From assembly GCF_000725625.1 (NCBI RefSeq), contig NZ_JOHS01000017.1, positions 53,879 to 117,878 on the forward strand: a stretch of DNA of 64,000 nt. Reading direction: 5' to 3'. Shown here piece by piece: positions 50,132 through 58,443 of this stretch. The stretch comes from Streptomyces sp. NRRL F-6676. GTDB lineage: Bacteria > Actinomycetota > Actinomycetes > Streptomycetales > Streptomycetaceae. Below the pieces are notes generated by a model. It was given only the letters and a program-made list of their open reading frames with translations. It did no database searches and had not been told where the DNA came from. Within the stretch, counting starts at the first letter, position 1. Each line of letters starts with the position of its first letter. The translations under genes were made by a program, and so were the position numbers.

Positions 50132-51763
50132 ATGGACGCTGTGACCCGGGTCCCCGCCCCCGTCAACGAGCCGGTGCACGGCTACGCCCCCGGTTCGCCC
50201 GAGCGGGCGCGGCTGGAGGCCAGGCTGAAGGAGCTCGCCGAGAACCCGACGGAGCTGCCCTGCACCATCGGCGGGGAGAAGCGGATGGGCGGCGGCGAGC
50301 CCTTCGACGTCGTCCAGCCGCACCGCCACAAGGCCGTGCTCGGCACGTTCCGGCACGCCACGCGGCAGGACGCGCAGGACGCCGTCGACGCGGCGCTGGC
50401 CGCCGCGCCGGGCTGGCGCGCGCTCTCCTTCGACGACCGCGCCGCCATCTTCCTGCGCGCCGCCGAGCTGCTGGCCGGCCCCTGGCGCGAGAAGCTCGCC
50501 GCCGCGACGATGCTCGGGCAGTCCAAGACCGCCCAGCAGGCCGAGATCGACAGCCCCTGCGAGCTCGTCGACTTCTGGCGCTTCAACGTGCACTACGCGC
50601 GCGGCATCCTGGCCGAGCAGCCGCCGGCCAACTCCCCGGGCGTGTGGAACCGCATGGACCACCGTCCGCTGGAGGGCTTCGTCTACGCGATCACCCCGTT
50701 CAACTTCACCGCGATCGCCGGCAACCTGCCGACCGCGCCCGCGCTGATGGGCAACGTGGTGGTGTGGAAGCCGTCGCCGACGCAGACCCTGGCCGCCGTG
50801 CTGCTCATGGAGCTGCTGGAGGAGGCGGGGCTGCCGGCGGGCGTCATCAACCTGCTCACCGGTGACGGCGTCGAGGTCTCCGAGGTCGCCCTGCACCACC
50901 GTGACCTGGCCGGGATCCACTTCACCGGGTCGACCCCGACGTTCCAGTACCTGTGGAAGACGGTCGGCAACAACATCGACAAGTACCGGACGTATCCGCG
51001 GCTCGTCGGTGAGACCGGCGGCAAGGACTTCGTGGTCGCGCACCCGTCGGCGGACCGTGCGGTGCTCAAGACCGCGCTGACGCGCGGGGCCTTCGAGTAC
51101 CAGGGCCAGAAGTGCAGCGCGACCTCGCGCGCGTACATCCCGGCGTCGATCTGGAACGGCGGCTTCAAGGAGGAGTTCGCGGCCGAGGTCGACTACCTGA
51201 CCATGGGCGACGTCACCGATCTCGCCAACTTCGTCGGCGCGGTCATCGACGAGCGGTCGTTCGCGAAGAACAAGGCGGCGATCGACCGGGCGAAGGAGGA
51301 CCCGACCTGCACGATCGTGGCGGGCGGGACCTACGACGACTCGGTCGGGTACTTCGTGCGGCCGACCGTCATCGAGTGCACCGACCCGGAGAACGAGGTG
51401 TTCCGGACGGAGTACTTCGGCCCCGTGCTCGCGGTGCACGTCTACGAGGACGAGGCGTACGACGAGATGCTGACGCAGATGGAGTCCGTGTCGGACTACG
51501 CGCTGACCGGGTCGGTCATCGCGAACGACCGCGCGGCGGCGGCGTACACGATGGAGAAGCTGCGGTACGCGGCCGGCAACTTCTACATCAACGACAAGTC
51601 GACGGGCGCGGTCGTCGGGCAGCAGCCGTTCGGGGGCGGGCGGGCCTCCGGCACGAACGACAAGGCGGGGGCGCCGCAGAACCTGATGCGGTGGACGTCG
51701 ACGCGGGCCATCAAGGAGACCCTGGTCCCGCCGACGGACTACGCGTACCCGCACATGGGCTGA
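50132..51763 (+). CDS. pruA: 1-pyrroline-5-carboxylate dehydrogenase (L-glutamate gamma-semialdehyde dehydrogenase)
   Basis: NAD-dependent aldehyde dehydrogenase of 543 residues that completes proline breakdown to glutamate. The catalytic Cys lies in FEYQGQKCSATSRAY, the cofactor region in VVWKPSPTQTLAA, and the oxyanion Asn in ITPFNFTAIAGN. FTGSTPTFQYLWKTVGNNID and GETGGKDFVVAHPSAD are class-specific. AAGGAG stands 11 bases before the ATG. It follows proline dehydrogenase by 192 bases that include the duplicated fragment, and has its own terminator. Confidence 0.97.
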   Translation: MDAVTRVPAPVNEPVHGYAPGSPERARLEARLKELAENPTELPCTIGGEKRMGGGEPFDVVQPHRHKAVLGTFRHATRQDAQDAVDAALAAAPGWRALSFDDRAAIFLRAAELLAGPWREKLAAATMLGQSKTAQQAEIDSPCELVDFWRFNVHYARGILAEQPPANSPGVWNRMDHRPLEGFVYAITPFNFTAIAGNLPTAPALMGNVVVWKPSPTQTLAAVLLMELLEEAGLPAGVINLLTGDGVEVSEVALHHRDLAGIHFTGSTPTFQYLWKTVGNNIDKYRTYPRLVGETGGKDFVVAHPSADRAVLKTALTRGAFEYQGQKCSATSRAYIPASIWNGGFKEEFAAEVDYLTMGDVTDLANFVGAVIDERSFAKNKAAIDRAKEDPTCTIVAGGTYDDSVGYFVRPTVIECTDPENEVFRTEYFGPVLAVHVYEDEAYDEMLTQMESVSDYALTGSVIANDRAAAAYTMEKLRYAAGNFYINDKSTGAVVGQQPFGGGRASGTNDKAGAPQNLMRWTSTRAIKETLVPPTDYAYPHMG

Positions 51764-51779
51764 CGCCCGTCCCTGCCCT

Positions 51780-51808
51780 GGGGCGCTCCCCTTCTCGGGG
51801 GGCGCCCC
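51780..51808 (+). terminator. pruA terminator
   Basis: GGGGCGCTCCCC and GGGGGGCGCCCC form a 12-bp stem with one G-U pair and loop TTCTC, 16 bases after the stop. Confidence 0.75.
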
Positions 51809-51970
51809 TTGGCGCGTGCGGCGAGAAAACGTCCCGCGTTCGGCCAGGTCAGCGCCACGCCGTCTCAGATAGTAGGAAGCCCAAGTAATTGTGCAGACAC
51901 ACCGCTTCCTCTCGCCTACTTTTGTAGAAGCCGAACGTCTCGCTCGACCAAGCGAAGGGCGGTCGCGAGC

Positions 51971-52001
51971 GGTGCCCCACGCAGGAGACCCCTGCGGCAC
52001 C
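51971..52001 (+). ncRNA. Bulged hairpin in the leader of the 42-residue gene
   Basis: GGTGCC pairs with GGCACC and GCAGG with CCTGC, with a 4-nt bulge CCAC on one side and a 5-nt loop. It ends 62 bases before the next ATG. The region 51809-51970 is AT-richer than its neighbours and has no other gene. It may be a structured 5' leader or a small RNA. Confidence 0.35.
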
Positions 52002-52063
52002 GGCTCCCCGCCCCCTTTGGCGCCTCGTCGTTTTCCATCCGCTGGCTGAGGAGTCGATTCCCC

Positions 52064-52192
52064 ATGGCCGAGACGACCACCCGCCGCCGCATCCGTCACC
52101 CCCGCACGACGGACACCGACCGCAAGAACGCCGCCGCCGCCCTCCAGCGCGCCCTCGACCGCCGGGACAACGGCGGCCAGACGGGCCACTGA
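52064..52192 (+). CDS. Small basic protein, 42 residues
   Basis: MAETTTRRRIRHPRTTDTDR followed by KNAAAALQRALDRRDNGG. Arg makes up a fifth of the residues and a short amphipathic helix is likely near the end. GGAG is 10 bases before the ATG and third positions are mostly C or G. It stands alone with a long structured leader. No family recognised; nucleic acid binding is conceivable from the charge alone. Confidence 0.6.
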   Translation: MAETTTRRRIRHPRTTDTDRKNAAAALQRALDRRDNGGQTGH

Positions 52193-52227
52193 GCCCCGTT
52201 CACCCCACCCCCGTCACCCACCCCCGT

Positions 52228-53742
52228 TCACCCACCCCCGCGCCGCACGGTGAAGTGGTCGATGCGCCTGCCGTTCTGGGCGAGCGCGGAGACCGTCAGC
52301 CGGGGGCGCGGCCCCGGGTCGGCCCGTACGGACAGGAACGAGAAGCCGGTGTAGCGGACCCTCGACCACTCGACCGTGTCCGCGTGCCGCTCACGCGCCT
52401 TGGTCCAGTGGAAGGTCCCCACGGCCTCCCGGTCGGCGACGGCGTTCTCGTAGCTGTCCGGCACGCCCGTCGGGAAGGAGTACAGGTCCTTCCCGCCGCC
52501 GCCCGCCGTGACGTACACGATCCCGTCCCGGGTCGGGTCCGTGTCCCCGCCGACCGGGACGACCCGGCCGACCTCGCCGTCCCGGATCGCGTCCGTGCGC
52601 TCGTAGACGTGGTTGTGCCCGTTGATCACCAGGTCCACCCGGTGCCTGGTGAACAGCGGGAGCCACGCGGCACGCACCCCGCCGTCGGACGCGTGCGTCG
52701 ACGTCGAGTACGCGCAGTGGTGGAAGAAGACGACGACGAAGTCCACCGCCGGGTTCGCGCGCAACTCGCCCAGCCTGCGCTCCAGCCACCGGGTCTGCCG
52801 GCCCTCCGTGTAGCCGAGGTTGGCCGGGATCTCGTACGACACGTCGTTGGCGTCCAGCGCGACGACGCCCACGTTGCCGTACACGAACGAGTACACCCCG
52901 GGGGCCCGGCGCGGGTCGAAGCCGCTGTCCGGCAGCGACCAGCGCGCCGCCTGGCCGCCGTTGCCGTCGGGGGAGTACCACGCCTCCATGTCGTGGTTGC
53001 CCGACGTCACCATCCAGGGAACGGACTTCGCCACCGACTCGGTCTGCGCGAGGAAGGTGTCCCAGAGCCGGGGGTCGTAGAGGTCCGTCTCCTTGCCGTG
53101 GCCCGTCGTGTCGGCGTAGCAGAGGTCGCCCGCGTGGAGATGGAAGGCGGGGTCCCGGCGCAGCAGCAGCCGGTCGTTGAGCGCCGCGTGCTCGCCCACG
53201 CCCTGGTCCCCGAACGCGGTGAACGTGAACGCCTCCGGCCGCGCGGGCGCCGTACGGAAGGTGCCGAGGGTGGCGCGGCGGTCCGCCGCGGCCGGGTCGA
53301 AGCCGTCGTGCCCGACGCCGTAGTGGTACGTCGTGCCGGGCGTCAGCCCGTCCAGGGCCGCGTGCACGTAGTACTGGTCCACCGCCGCCCGTTCCCCGGG
53401 CACCCCCGGCGTGTGCAGCGCCCGCACCTCGGCCTCGATCCGGTGGCTCAGCTCGTCGGGCCGCAGCCCGATCCGCACGAACGGCTCGCGCACGGCCAAC
53501 GGCACCTGCCACGAGATCCGCATACGGGTCCTGGGATCGCTCCCGAACGCCAGATGCCGGCCGAACGGCGCGACCACGGACCCGTGCACCGACGGCGAGG
53601 CCACCGGCGCCCTGTCCGTACTCACGGTCCCCGAACACCCGGCCAGCGCCCCACCGGCCACGGCCCCGGCACTCACCAGCACCCGCCGCCGGGACAACCG
53701 CGCCCGCAGAAACTCGTACTGCTCGGCCATGCTCAGCTCCAT
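52228..53742 (-). CDS. Exported metallophosphoesterase, purple acid phosphatase-like
   Basis: A 504-residue two-metal phosphoesterase. The signal SRRRVLVSAGAVAGGALAGC is Tat-like and ends in a possible lipobox (LAGC), so it may be a Tat lipoprotein. A fibronectin-like domain (TRMRISWQVPLA ... GLTPGTTYHYGV) precedes the catalytic core: FGDQGV, HAGDLCYAD, TSGNHDMEAW, FFHHCAYS and INGHNHVYER carry the five metal-ligand blocks. The ATG at 53742 has GAAAGG upstream. Substrate unknown; phosphate scavenging is plausible. It is divergent from leuB. Confidence 0.9.
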   Translation of the reverse strand: MELSMAEQYEFLRARLSRRRVLVSAGAVAGGALAGCSGTVSTDRAPVASPSVHGSVVAPFGRHLAFGSDPRTRMRISWQVPLAVREPFVRIGLRPDELSHRIEAEVRALHTPGVPGERAAVDQYYVHAALDGLTPGTTYHYGVGHDGFDPAAADRRATLGTFRTAPARPEAFTFTAFGDQGVGEHAALNDRLLLRRDPAFHLHAGDLCYADTTGHGKETDLYDPRLWDTFLAQTESVAKSVPWMVTSGNHDMEAWYSPDGNGGQAARWSLPDSGFDPRRAPGVYSFVYGNVGVVALDANDVSYEIPANLGYTEGRQTRWLERRLGELRANPAVDFVVVFFHHCAYSTSTHASDGGVRAAWLPLFTRHRVDLVINGHNHVYERTDAIRDGEVGRVVPVGGDTDPTRDGIVYVTAGGGGKDLYSFPTGVPDSYENAVADREAVGTFHWTKARERHADTVEWSRVRYTGFSFLSVRADPGPRPRLTVSALAQNGRRIDHFTVRRGGG

Positions 53743-53890
53743 GACCGGTACCTTTCCCGCCGGACATCGACGACAGCCCGTCACCCGGGTGAACGGCACA
53801 TGACACGCTGCGGGAGCGCAGCCCCCAGGGGCGCCGAGCTCTCCCGCGAGAATCCCGGGGCCGAGGCTCCCCGTCCACACTGCGGACACC

Positions 53891-53921
53891 CCATGTCACC
53901 CCCTAAGACATGGCGTACCGT
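53891..53921 (+). promoter_or_regulatory. leuB operator-like repeat and -10 box
   Basis: CCATGTC and GACATGG (53907-53913) form an inverted repeat with a 9-nt spacer, just before TACCGT (53916-53921), a -10 hexamer ending six bases before the leuB ATG. The repeat would cover the -15 to -35 region. The second arm overlaps an alternative in-frame ATG at 53910. Confidence 0.5.
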
Positions 53922-53927
53922 GACGCC

Positions 53928-54971
53928 ATGTCTCGCAGCCTCAATCTCGCAGTCATCCCCGGCGACGGCATCGGCCAGGAGGTCGTGGCCGAAGGCCTCA
54001 GAGTGCTCTCCGCCGTGCTTCCGCAGGATGTGAAGCTGGAGACGAAGGAGTACGACTTCGGCGCCCGGCGCTACCACGCCACCGGTGAGACGCTCACCGA
54101 CGCCGACCTCGAGCAGCTCCAGACGCACGACGCGATCCTGCTGGGCGCGATCGGCGACCCGTCGGTGCCGTCCGGTGTCCTGGAGCGCGGTTTCCTGCTC
54201 AAGCTCCGCTTCGCCTTCGACCACCACGTCAACCTGCGGCCCTCCACGCTGCTCCCGGGTGTGCAGACCCCGCTCGCCGGCCAGCCGGAGATCGACTTCG
54301 TCGTCGTCCGCGAGGGCACCGAGGGCCCGTACACGGGCAACGGCGGCACGATTCGCAAGGGCACCCCCCAGGAGGTCGCCACCGAGGTCTCCGTCAACAC
54401 GGCCTTCGGTGTCGAGCGGGTCGTGCGCGACGCCTTCGCCCGGGCGCAGGCCCGCCCGCGCAAGAAGCTCGCGCTCGTCCACAAGAACAACGTGCTCACC
54501 TTCGCGGGGCACCTGTGGACGAACATCTTCAACAAGGTGGCCGAGGAGTTCCCCGACGTCACCACCGAGTACATGCACGTGGACGCGGCGACGATCTACC
54601 TCGTCACGCAGCCCGAGCGCTTCGACGTGATCGTCACCGACAACCTCTTCGGCGACATCATCACCGACCTGGCCGCCGCCATCTCCGGCGGCATCGGGGT
54701 CGCCGCCTCCGGCAACATCAACCCGAGCGGCGCCTACCCCTCCATGTTCGAGCCGGTGCACGGCTCGGCGCCCGACATCGCGGGCCAGGGCAAGGCCGAC
54801 CCGTCGGCCACCGTCCTCTCCGTCGCCCTCCTGCTGCGCCACCTCGGGTACGAGGCCGAGGCCGTGCGCATCGAGGAGGCTGTCTCCGCCGACCTCGCGG
54901 AGCGCGTCGGCGGGCCCGCCCGCTCCACCACCGAGATCGGCGACGCCCTCGTCGCCCGAGTAGCCGGCTGA
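53928..54971 (+). CDS. leuB: 3-isopropylmalate dehydrogenase
   Basis: NAD-dependent oxidative decarboxylase of leucine synthesis (third step), and likely the dehydrogenase of the citramalate branch. The 347-residue length is the short actinobacterial type. Conserved parts are [36 protein letters not shown] and [16 protein letters not shown] with [13 protein letters not shown]. The ATG at 53928 is chosen over that at 53910 because the -10 box ends six bases before it, predicting a leaderless mRNA. It is divergent from the phosphoesterase and followed by a good terminator. Confidence 0.96.
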   Translation: MSRSLNLAVIPGDGIGQEVVAEGLRVLSAVLPQDVKLETKEYDFGARRYHATGETLTDADLEQLQTHDAILLGAIGDPSVPSGVLERGFLLKLRFAFDHHVNLRPSTLLPGVQTPLAGQPEIDFVVVREGTEGPYTGNGGTIRKGTPQEVATEVSVNTAFGVERVVRDAFARAQARPRKKLALVHKNNVLTFAGHLWTNIFNKVAEEFPDVTTEYMHVDAATIYLVTQPERFDVIVTDNLFGDIITDLAAAISGGIGVAASGNINPSGAYPSMFEPVHGSAPDIAGQGKADPSATVLSVALLLRHLGYEAEAVRIEEAVSADLAERVGGPARSTTEIGDALVARVAG

Positions 54972-55013
54972 CCCGCCGCCCTGCTCAACCTCCCCTGGAA
55001 CAGGGGTGAGAAG

Positions 55014-55046
55014 GCCGCCGGGTCGCATCCGCACCCGGCGGCTTTT
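55014..55046 (+). terminator. leuB terminator
   Basis: GCCGCCGGGT and ACCCGGCGGC form a perfect 10-bp stem with a 9-nt loop and then TTTT, 42 bases after the leuB stop. Confidence 0.8.
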
Positions 55047-55120
55047 CCATGACCTCGCCGGGTGCCACCATCTATCCACCCTGGGCACGCCCAAGGGCCG
55101 CATTCACATCGTTTCGTCCA

Positions 55121-55150
55121 TTTCAGCCACGGTCCTGCTCTTGCGATAAT
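55121..55150 (+). promoter_or_regulatory. Probable ilvE promoter
   Basis: TTTCAG (55121-55126) and GATAAT (55145-55150), 18 bases apart, lie in the only AT-rich part of the interval. The leader to the ilvE ATG would be about 105 bases; no leader peptide with branched-chain codons was seen in it. Confidence 0.5.
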
Positions 55151-55261
55151 CGAACGCGGAGCCGCGGCATGAGGGAATGCTCGGACGTCCTACCACCCCT
55201 CACGGGCGGTGCGGGCGTGAGCGCGGCCCGTCACACACGACCGGTGAAGGACAGACCACTC

Positions 55262-56350
55262 ATGACGACGCCCACGATCGAGCTCAAGCCCTCCGCCCAC
55301 CCGCTCTCCGCCGCCGAGCGGGAGGCGGCCATGGCCAACCCCGGGTTCGGCCGCCACTTCACCGATCACATGGTGACGATCCGGTGGACCGAGGGCCGCG
55401 GCTGGCACGACGCCCAGCTCGTCCCGTACGGGCCGATCTCCCTCGACCCCTCCAGCCATGTGCTCCACTACGGCCAGGAGATCTTCGAGGGGCTCAAGGC
55501 CTACCGGCAGCCCGACGGCTCCGTCGCGCTCTTCCGCCCCGAGGCCAACGCCCGCCGCTTCCGCACCTCCGCCCGCCGCATGGCCATGGCCGAGCTGCCC
55601 GAGGAGCTGTTCCTCGCCGCCCTGGACGCGCTGCTCTCCCAGGACGCCGCCTGGGTCCCGCCGCACGGCGGTGAGGAGTCGCTCTACCTGCGGCCGTTCA
55701 TGTTCGCCTCCGAGACCGGACTCGGCGTCCACCCGGCCAACGAGTACCTGTTCATGCTGATCGCCTCGCCGTCCGGCGCCTACTTCGCCGGCGGCGTCAA
55801 GCCGGTCACCATCTGGGTCTCCGAGGACCACGTCCGTGCCGTCCCCGGCGGCACCGGCGACGCCAAGACCGGCGGCAACTACGCCGCCTCCCTGCTGCCC
55901 CAGGCCGAGGCCGCCGCGCACGGCTGCGACCAGGTCGTCTACCTCGACGCGGTGACCCGCACCAAGGTCGAGGAGTCCGGCAGCATGAACATCGCCTTCG
56001 TCTACGGCGACCGCATCATCACCCCCGCGCTGACCGGCTCCATCCTGGAGGGCATCACCCGCGACTCCCTGCTCACCGTCGCCCGGGACCTCGGCTACAC
56101 CGCCGAGGAGGGCGTGATCACCCTGGAGCAGTGGCGCGCGGACGCCGCCTCCGGCGCCCTCACCGAGGTCTTCGCCTGCGGCACCGCCGCCGTCGTCACC
56201 CCGATCGGCACCGTCCGCACCAAGAGCGGCGAGTGGACCCACGGCGACGGCACCCCCGGCACCGTCACCGCCCGGCTCCGCGAGGCCCTGCTCAGCCTCC
56301 AGCGCGGCGTCAGCGAGGACACCCACGGCTGGATGCGCCGCATCGGCTGA
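55262..56350 (+). CDS. ilvE: Branched-chain amino acid aminotransferase
   Basis: PLP enzyme that interconverts branched-chain amino acids and keto acids using glutamate, the last step of the pathway. The PLP lysine is in [37 protein letters not shown] and [13 protein letters not shown] are family blocks. Length 362 is normal. GAAGGA stands 10 bases before the ATG at 55262; an upstream in-frame extension has no ribosome site and poor coding character. Confidence 0.96.
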   Translation: MTTPTIELKPSAHPLSAAEREAAMANPGFGRHFTDHMVTIRWTEGRGWHDAQLVPYGPISLDPSSHVLHYGQEIFEGLKAYRQPDGSVALFRPEANARRFRTSARRMAMAELPEELFLAALDALLSQDAAWVPPHGGEESLYLRPFMFASETGLGVHPANEYLFMLIASPSGAYFAGGVKPVTIWVSEDHVRAVPGGTGDAKTGGNYAASLLPQAEAAAHGCDQVVYLDAVTRTKVEESGSMNIAFVYGDRIITPALTGSILEGITRDSLLTVARDLGYTAEEGVITLEQWRADAASGALTEVFACGTAAVVTPIGTVRTKSGEWTHGDGTPGTVTARLREALLSLQRGVSEDTHGWMRRIG

Positions 56351-56463
56351 CCCGGCCGGTCACCGACGGATCCCGCCGCCCCACCGGCGGGATCCGGCCA
56401 CGCCCGCGCCCGCATCCTGAGACGGCGGTGGGTTACAGGTACGGGGTGTGCCAAAATGCCCCC

Positions 56464-56514
56464 GTGCTCTCGTTCGCCATGATTATTGGCAGCAGGCGCG
56501 CCGGTCCGCAGTGA
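56464..56514 (+). CDS. cimA leader peptide
   Basis: A 16-residue ORF, MLSFAMIIGSRRAGPQ, starting with GTG (an internal ATG at 56479 would give MIIGSRRAGPQ). Two adjacent ATT codons encode Ile-Ile; ATT is rare here. CAAAAT (56452-56457) ends six bases before the GTG, so the leader itself may be leaderless. A U-tract terminator follows 55 bases later and cimA begins after it. This looks like isoleucine-responsive attenuation. Confidence 0.75.
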   Translation: MLSFAMIIGSRRAGPQ

Positions 56515-56569
56515 CCGTCTCGTACGACCAGGTACGGGCGGACACCGTCGTCCTCGACCCGCGCGCAGA

Positions 56570-56594
56570 CCTCTCGCACCCGCGAGGGGTTTTT
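56570..56594 (+). promoter_or_regulatory. cimA attenuator terminator
   Basis: CCTCTCGC pairs with GCGAGGGG (one G-U pair) around ACCC and is followed by TTTTT and a second T run at 56597. The stretch 56515-56569 could form the alternative structure. Confidence 0.8.
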
Positions 56595-56703
56595 CGTTTT
56601 TCCCGGCCCACCACCCGCCGGGGACAGAGCGCGAGGGACCATGGAGAGCGGCGGAGCCGGTCATTCCGGAACAGACCGAGATCCCTACAGGAGCCTTGAC
56701 ACC

Positions 56704-58311
56704 ATGACGACGGAACCCAGCGAACTCGACGACTCCTTCCACGTCTTCGACACCACCCTGCGCGACGGCGCGCAGCGCGAGGGCATCAGCCTCACCGTCG
56801 CGGACAAGCTGGCCATCGCACGGCACCTGGACGACTTCGGCGTCGGCTTCATCGAGGGCGGCTGGCCCGGCGCCAACCCCCGGGACACCGAGTTCTTCGC
56901 CCGCGCCCGGCAGGAGATCGACTTCCGGCACGCCCGGCTCGTCGCCTTCGGCGCCACCCGCAGGGCCGGCACCAAAGCCGCCGAGGACCCGCAGGTCAAG
57001 GCGCTCCTCGACTCCGGCGCCGACGTCGTGACGCTGGTCGCCAAGTCCCACGACCGGCACGTCGAACTCGCCCTGCGCACCACCCTGGACGAGAACCTCG
57101 CCATGGTGAGCGACACCGTCTCCTTCCTCCGCTCCCAGGGCCGCCGCGTCTTCGTCGACTGCGAGCACTTCTTCGACGGCTACCGCGCCAACCCCGAGTA
57201 CGCCAAGGCCGTCGTACGGGCCGCCGCCGAGGCCGGTGCCGACGTCGTCATCCTGTGCGACACCAACGGCGGCATGCTCCCCGCGCAGATCCAGGCCGTG
57301 GTCGCCACCGTCCTCGCCGACACCGGGGCCCGCCTCGGCATCCACGCCCAGGACGACACCGGGTGCGCGGTCGCCAACACCCTCGCCGCCGTCGACGCGG
57401 GCGCCACCCATGTGCAGTGCACGGCCAACGGCTACGGCGAGCGCGTCGGCAACGCCAACCTGTTCCCCGTCGTCGCCGCGCTGGAACTCAAGTACGGCAA
57501 GAAGGTCCTGCCCGACGGCAAGCTCCGCGAGACCACCCGGATCTCCCACGCCATCGCCGAGGTCGTCAACCTCACGCCCTCCACGCACCAGCCCTACGTG
57601 GGTGTCTCCGCCTTCGCCCACAAGGCCGGACTGCACGCCTCCGCGATCAAGGTCGACCCGGACCTGTACCAGCACATCGACCCCGAACTGGTCGGCAACA
57701 CCATGCGGATGCTGGTCTCCGACATGGCCGGCCGCGCCTCGATCGAGCTCAAGGGCAAGGAGCTCGGCATCGACCTCGGCGGTGACCGCGAGCTGGTCGG
57801 CCGCGTCGTCGAGCGGGTCAAGGAGCGTGAGCTCAAGGGCTACACCTACGAGGCCGCCGACGCCTCCTTCGAGCTGCTGCTGCGCGAGGAGGTGGCCGGC
57901 AAGCCGCTGACGTACTTCCGCACGGAGTCCTGGCGCGCCATCGTCGAGGACCGCCCCGACGGCACCCACGCCAACGAGGCGACGGTGAAGCTGTGGGCCA
58001 AGAGCGAGCGCATCGTCGCCACGGCGGAGGGCAACGGCCCGGTCAACGCGCTGGACCGGGCGCTGCGGGTCGCCCTGGAGCGGTTCTACCCCCAGCTCGC
58101 CGCCCTCGAGCTGGTCGACTACAAGGTCCGCATCCTGGAGGGCAAGCACGGCACCAGCTCCACGACCCGCGTCCTGATCTCCACGTCCGACGGCACGGGC
58201 GAGTGGTCGACGGTCGGCGTGGCCGACAACGTCATCGCCGCGTCCTGGCAGGCCCTGGAGGACGCGTACGCCTACGGCCTGCTGCGGGCGGGCGTGACCC
58301 CGGCGGAGTAG
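56704..58311 (+). CDS. cimA: (R)-citramalate synthase
   Basis: Condenses pyruvate and acetyl-CoA to citramalate, the entry to a threonine-independent route to 2-oxobutyrate and isoleucine. It has the HMGL-like barrel (DTTLRDGAQREGISL, GFIEGGWPGANPRD, DTNGGMLP, GIHAQDDTGCAVAN, NGYGERVGNANL) and the C-terminal regulatory LeuA dimer domain that senses isoleucine. The G-W-P in GGWPGANP and overall length (535) are typical of the TIGR00977 citramalate type rather than 2-isopropylmalate synthase. The ATG at 56704 follows AGGAGCC. The attenuator and isoleucine feedback agree. Confidence 0.9.
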   Translation: MTTEPSELDDSFHVFDTTLRDGAQREGISLTVADKLAIARHLDDFGVGFIEGGWPGANPRDTEFFARARQEIDFRHARLVAFGATRRAGTKAAEDPQVKALLDSGADVVTLVAKSHDRHVELALRTTLDENLAMVSDTVSFLRSQGRRVFVDCEHFFDGYRANPEYAKAVVRAAAEAGADVVILCDTNGGMLPAQIQAVVATVLADTGARLGIHAQDDTGCAVANTLAAVDAGATHVQCTANGYGERVGNANLFPVVAALELKYGKKVLPDGKLRETTRISHAIAEVVNLTPSTHQPYVGVSAFAHKAGLHASAIKVDPDLYQHIDPELVGNTMRMLVSDMAGRASIELKGKELGIDLGGDRELVGRVVERVKERELKGYTYEAADASFELLLREEVAGKPLTYFRTESWRAIVEDRPDGTHANEATVKLWAKSERIVATAEGNGPVNALDRALRVALERFYPQLAALELVDYKVRILEGKHGTSSTTRVLISTSDGTGEWSTVGVADNVIAASWQALEDAYAYGLLRAGVTPAE

Positions 58312-58324
58312 GGGTCGGCACCTC

Positions 58325-58440
58325 TCGCGCAGTTCCCCGCCCCCTGCTTTTCAGGGGCGCGGGGAACTGCGCGATCTTTTACGGGGGTCCGGGGGCGGAG
58401 CCCCCGGGGGCGGGAAGGGCAGGGGCGGCGGGGGCGAGGA
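58325..58440 (-). repeat. Interspersed palindromic repeat, copy 3, also cimA terminator
   Basis: 58325-58346 and 58352-58374 form a near-perfect stem of more than 20 bp including GCGCAGTTCCCCGC, followed by TCTTTT, so it should terminate cimA. The rest carries GGGGGC-GGA-GCCCCC and the GGGCAGGGGCGGCGGGGGCG block. It lies between convergent cimA and the GH30 gene. Confidence 0.8.
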
Positions 58441-58443
58441 AGA

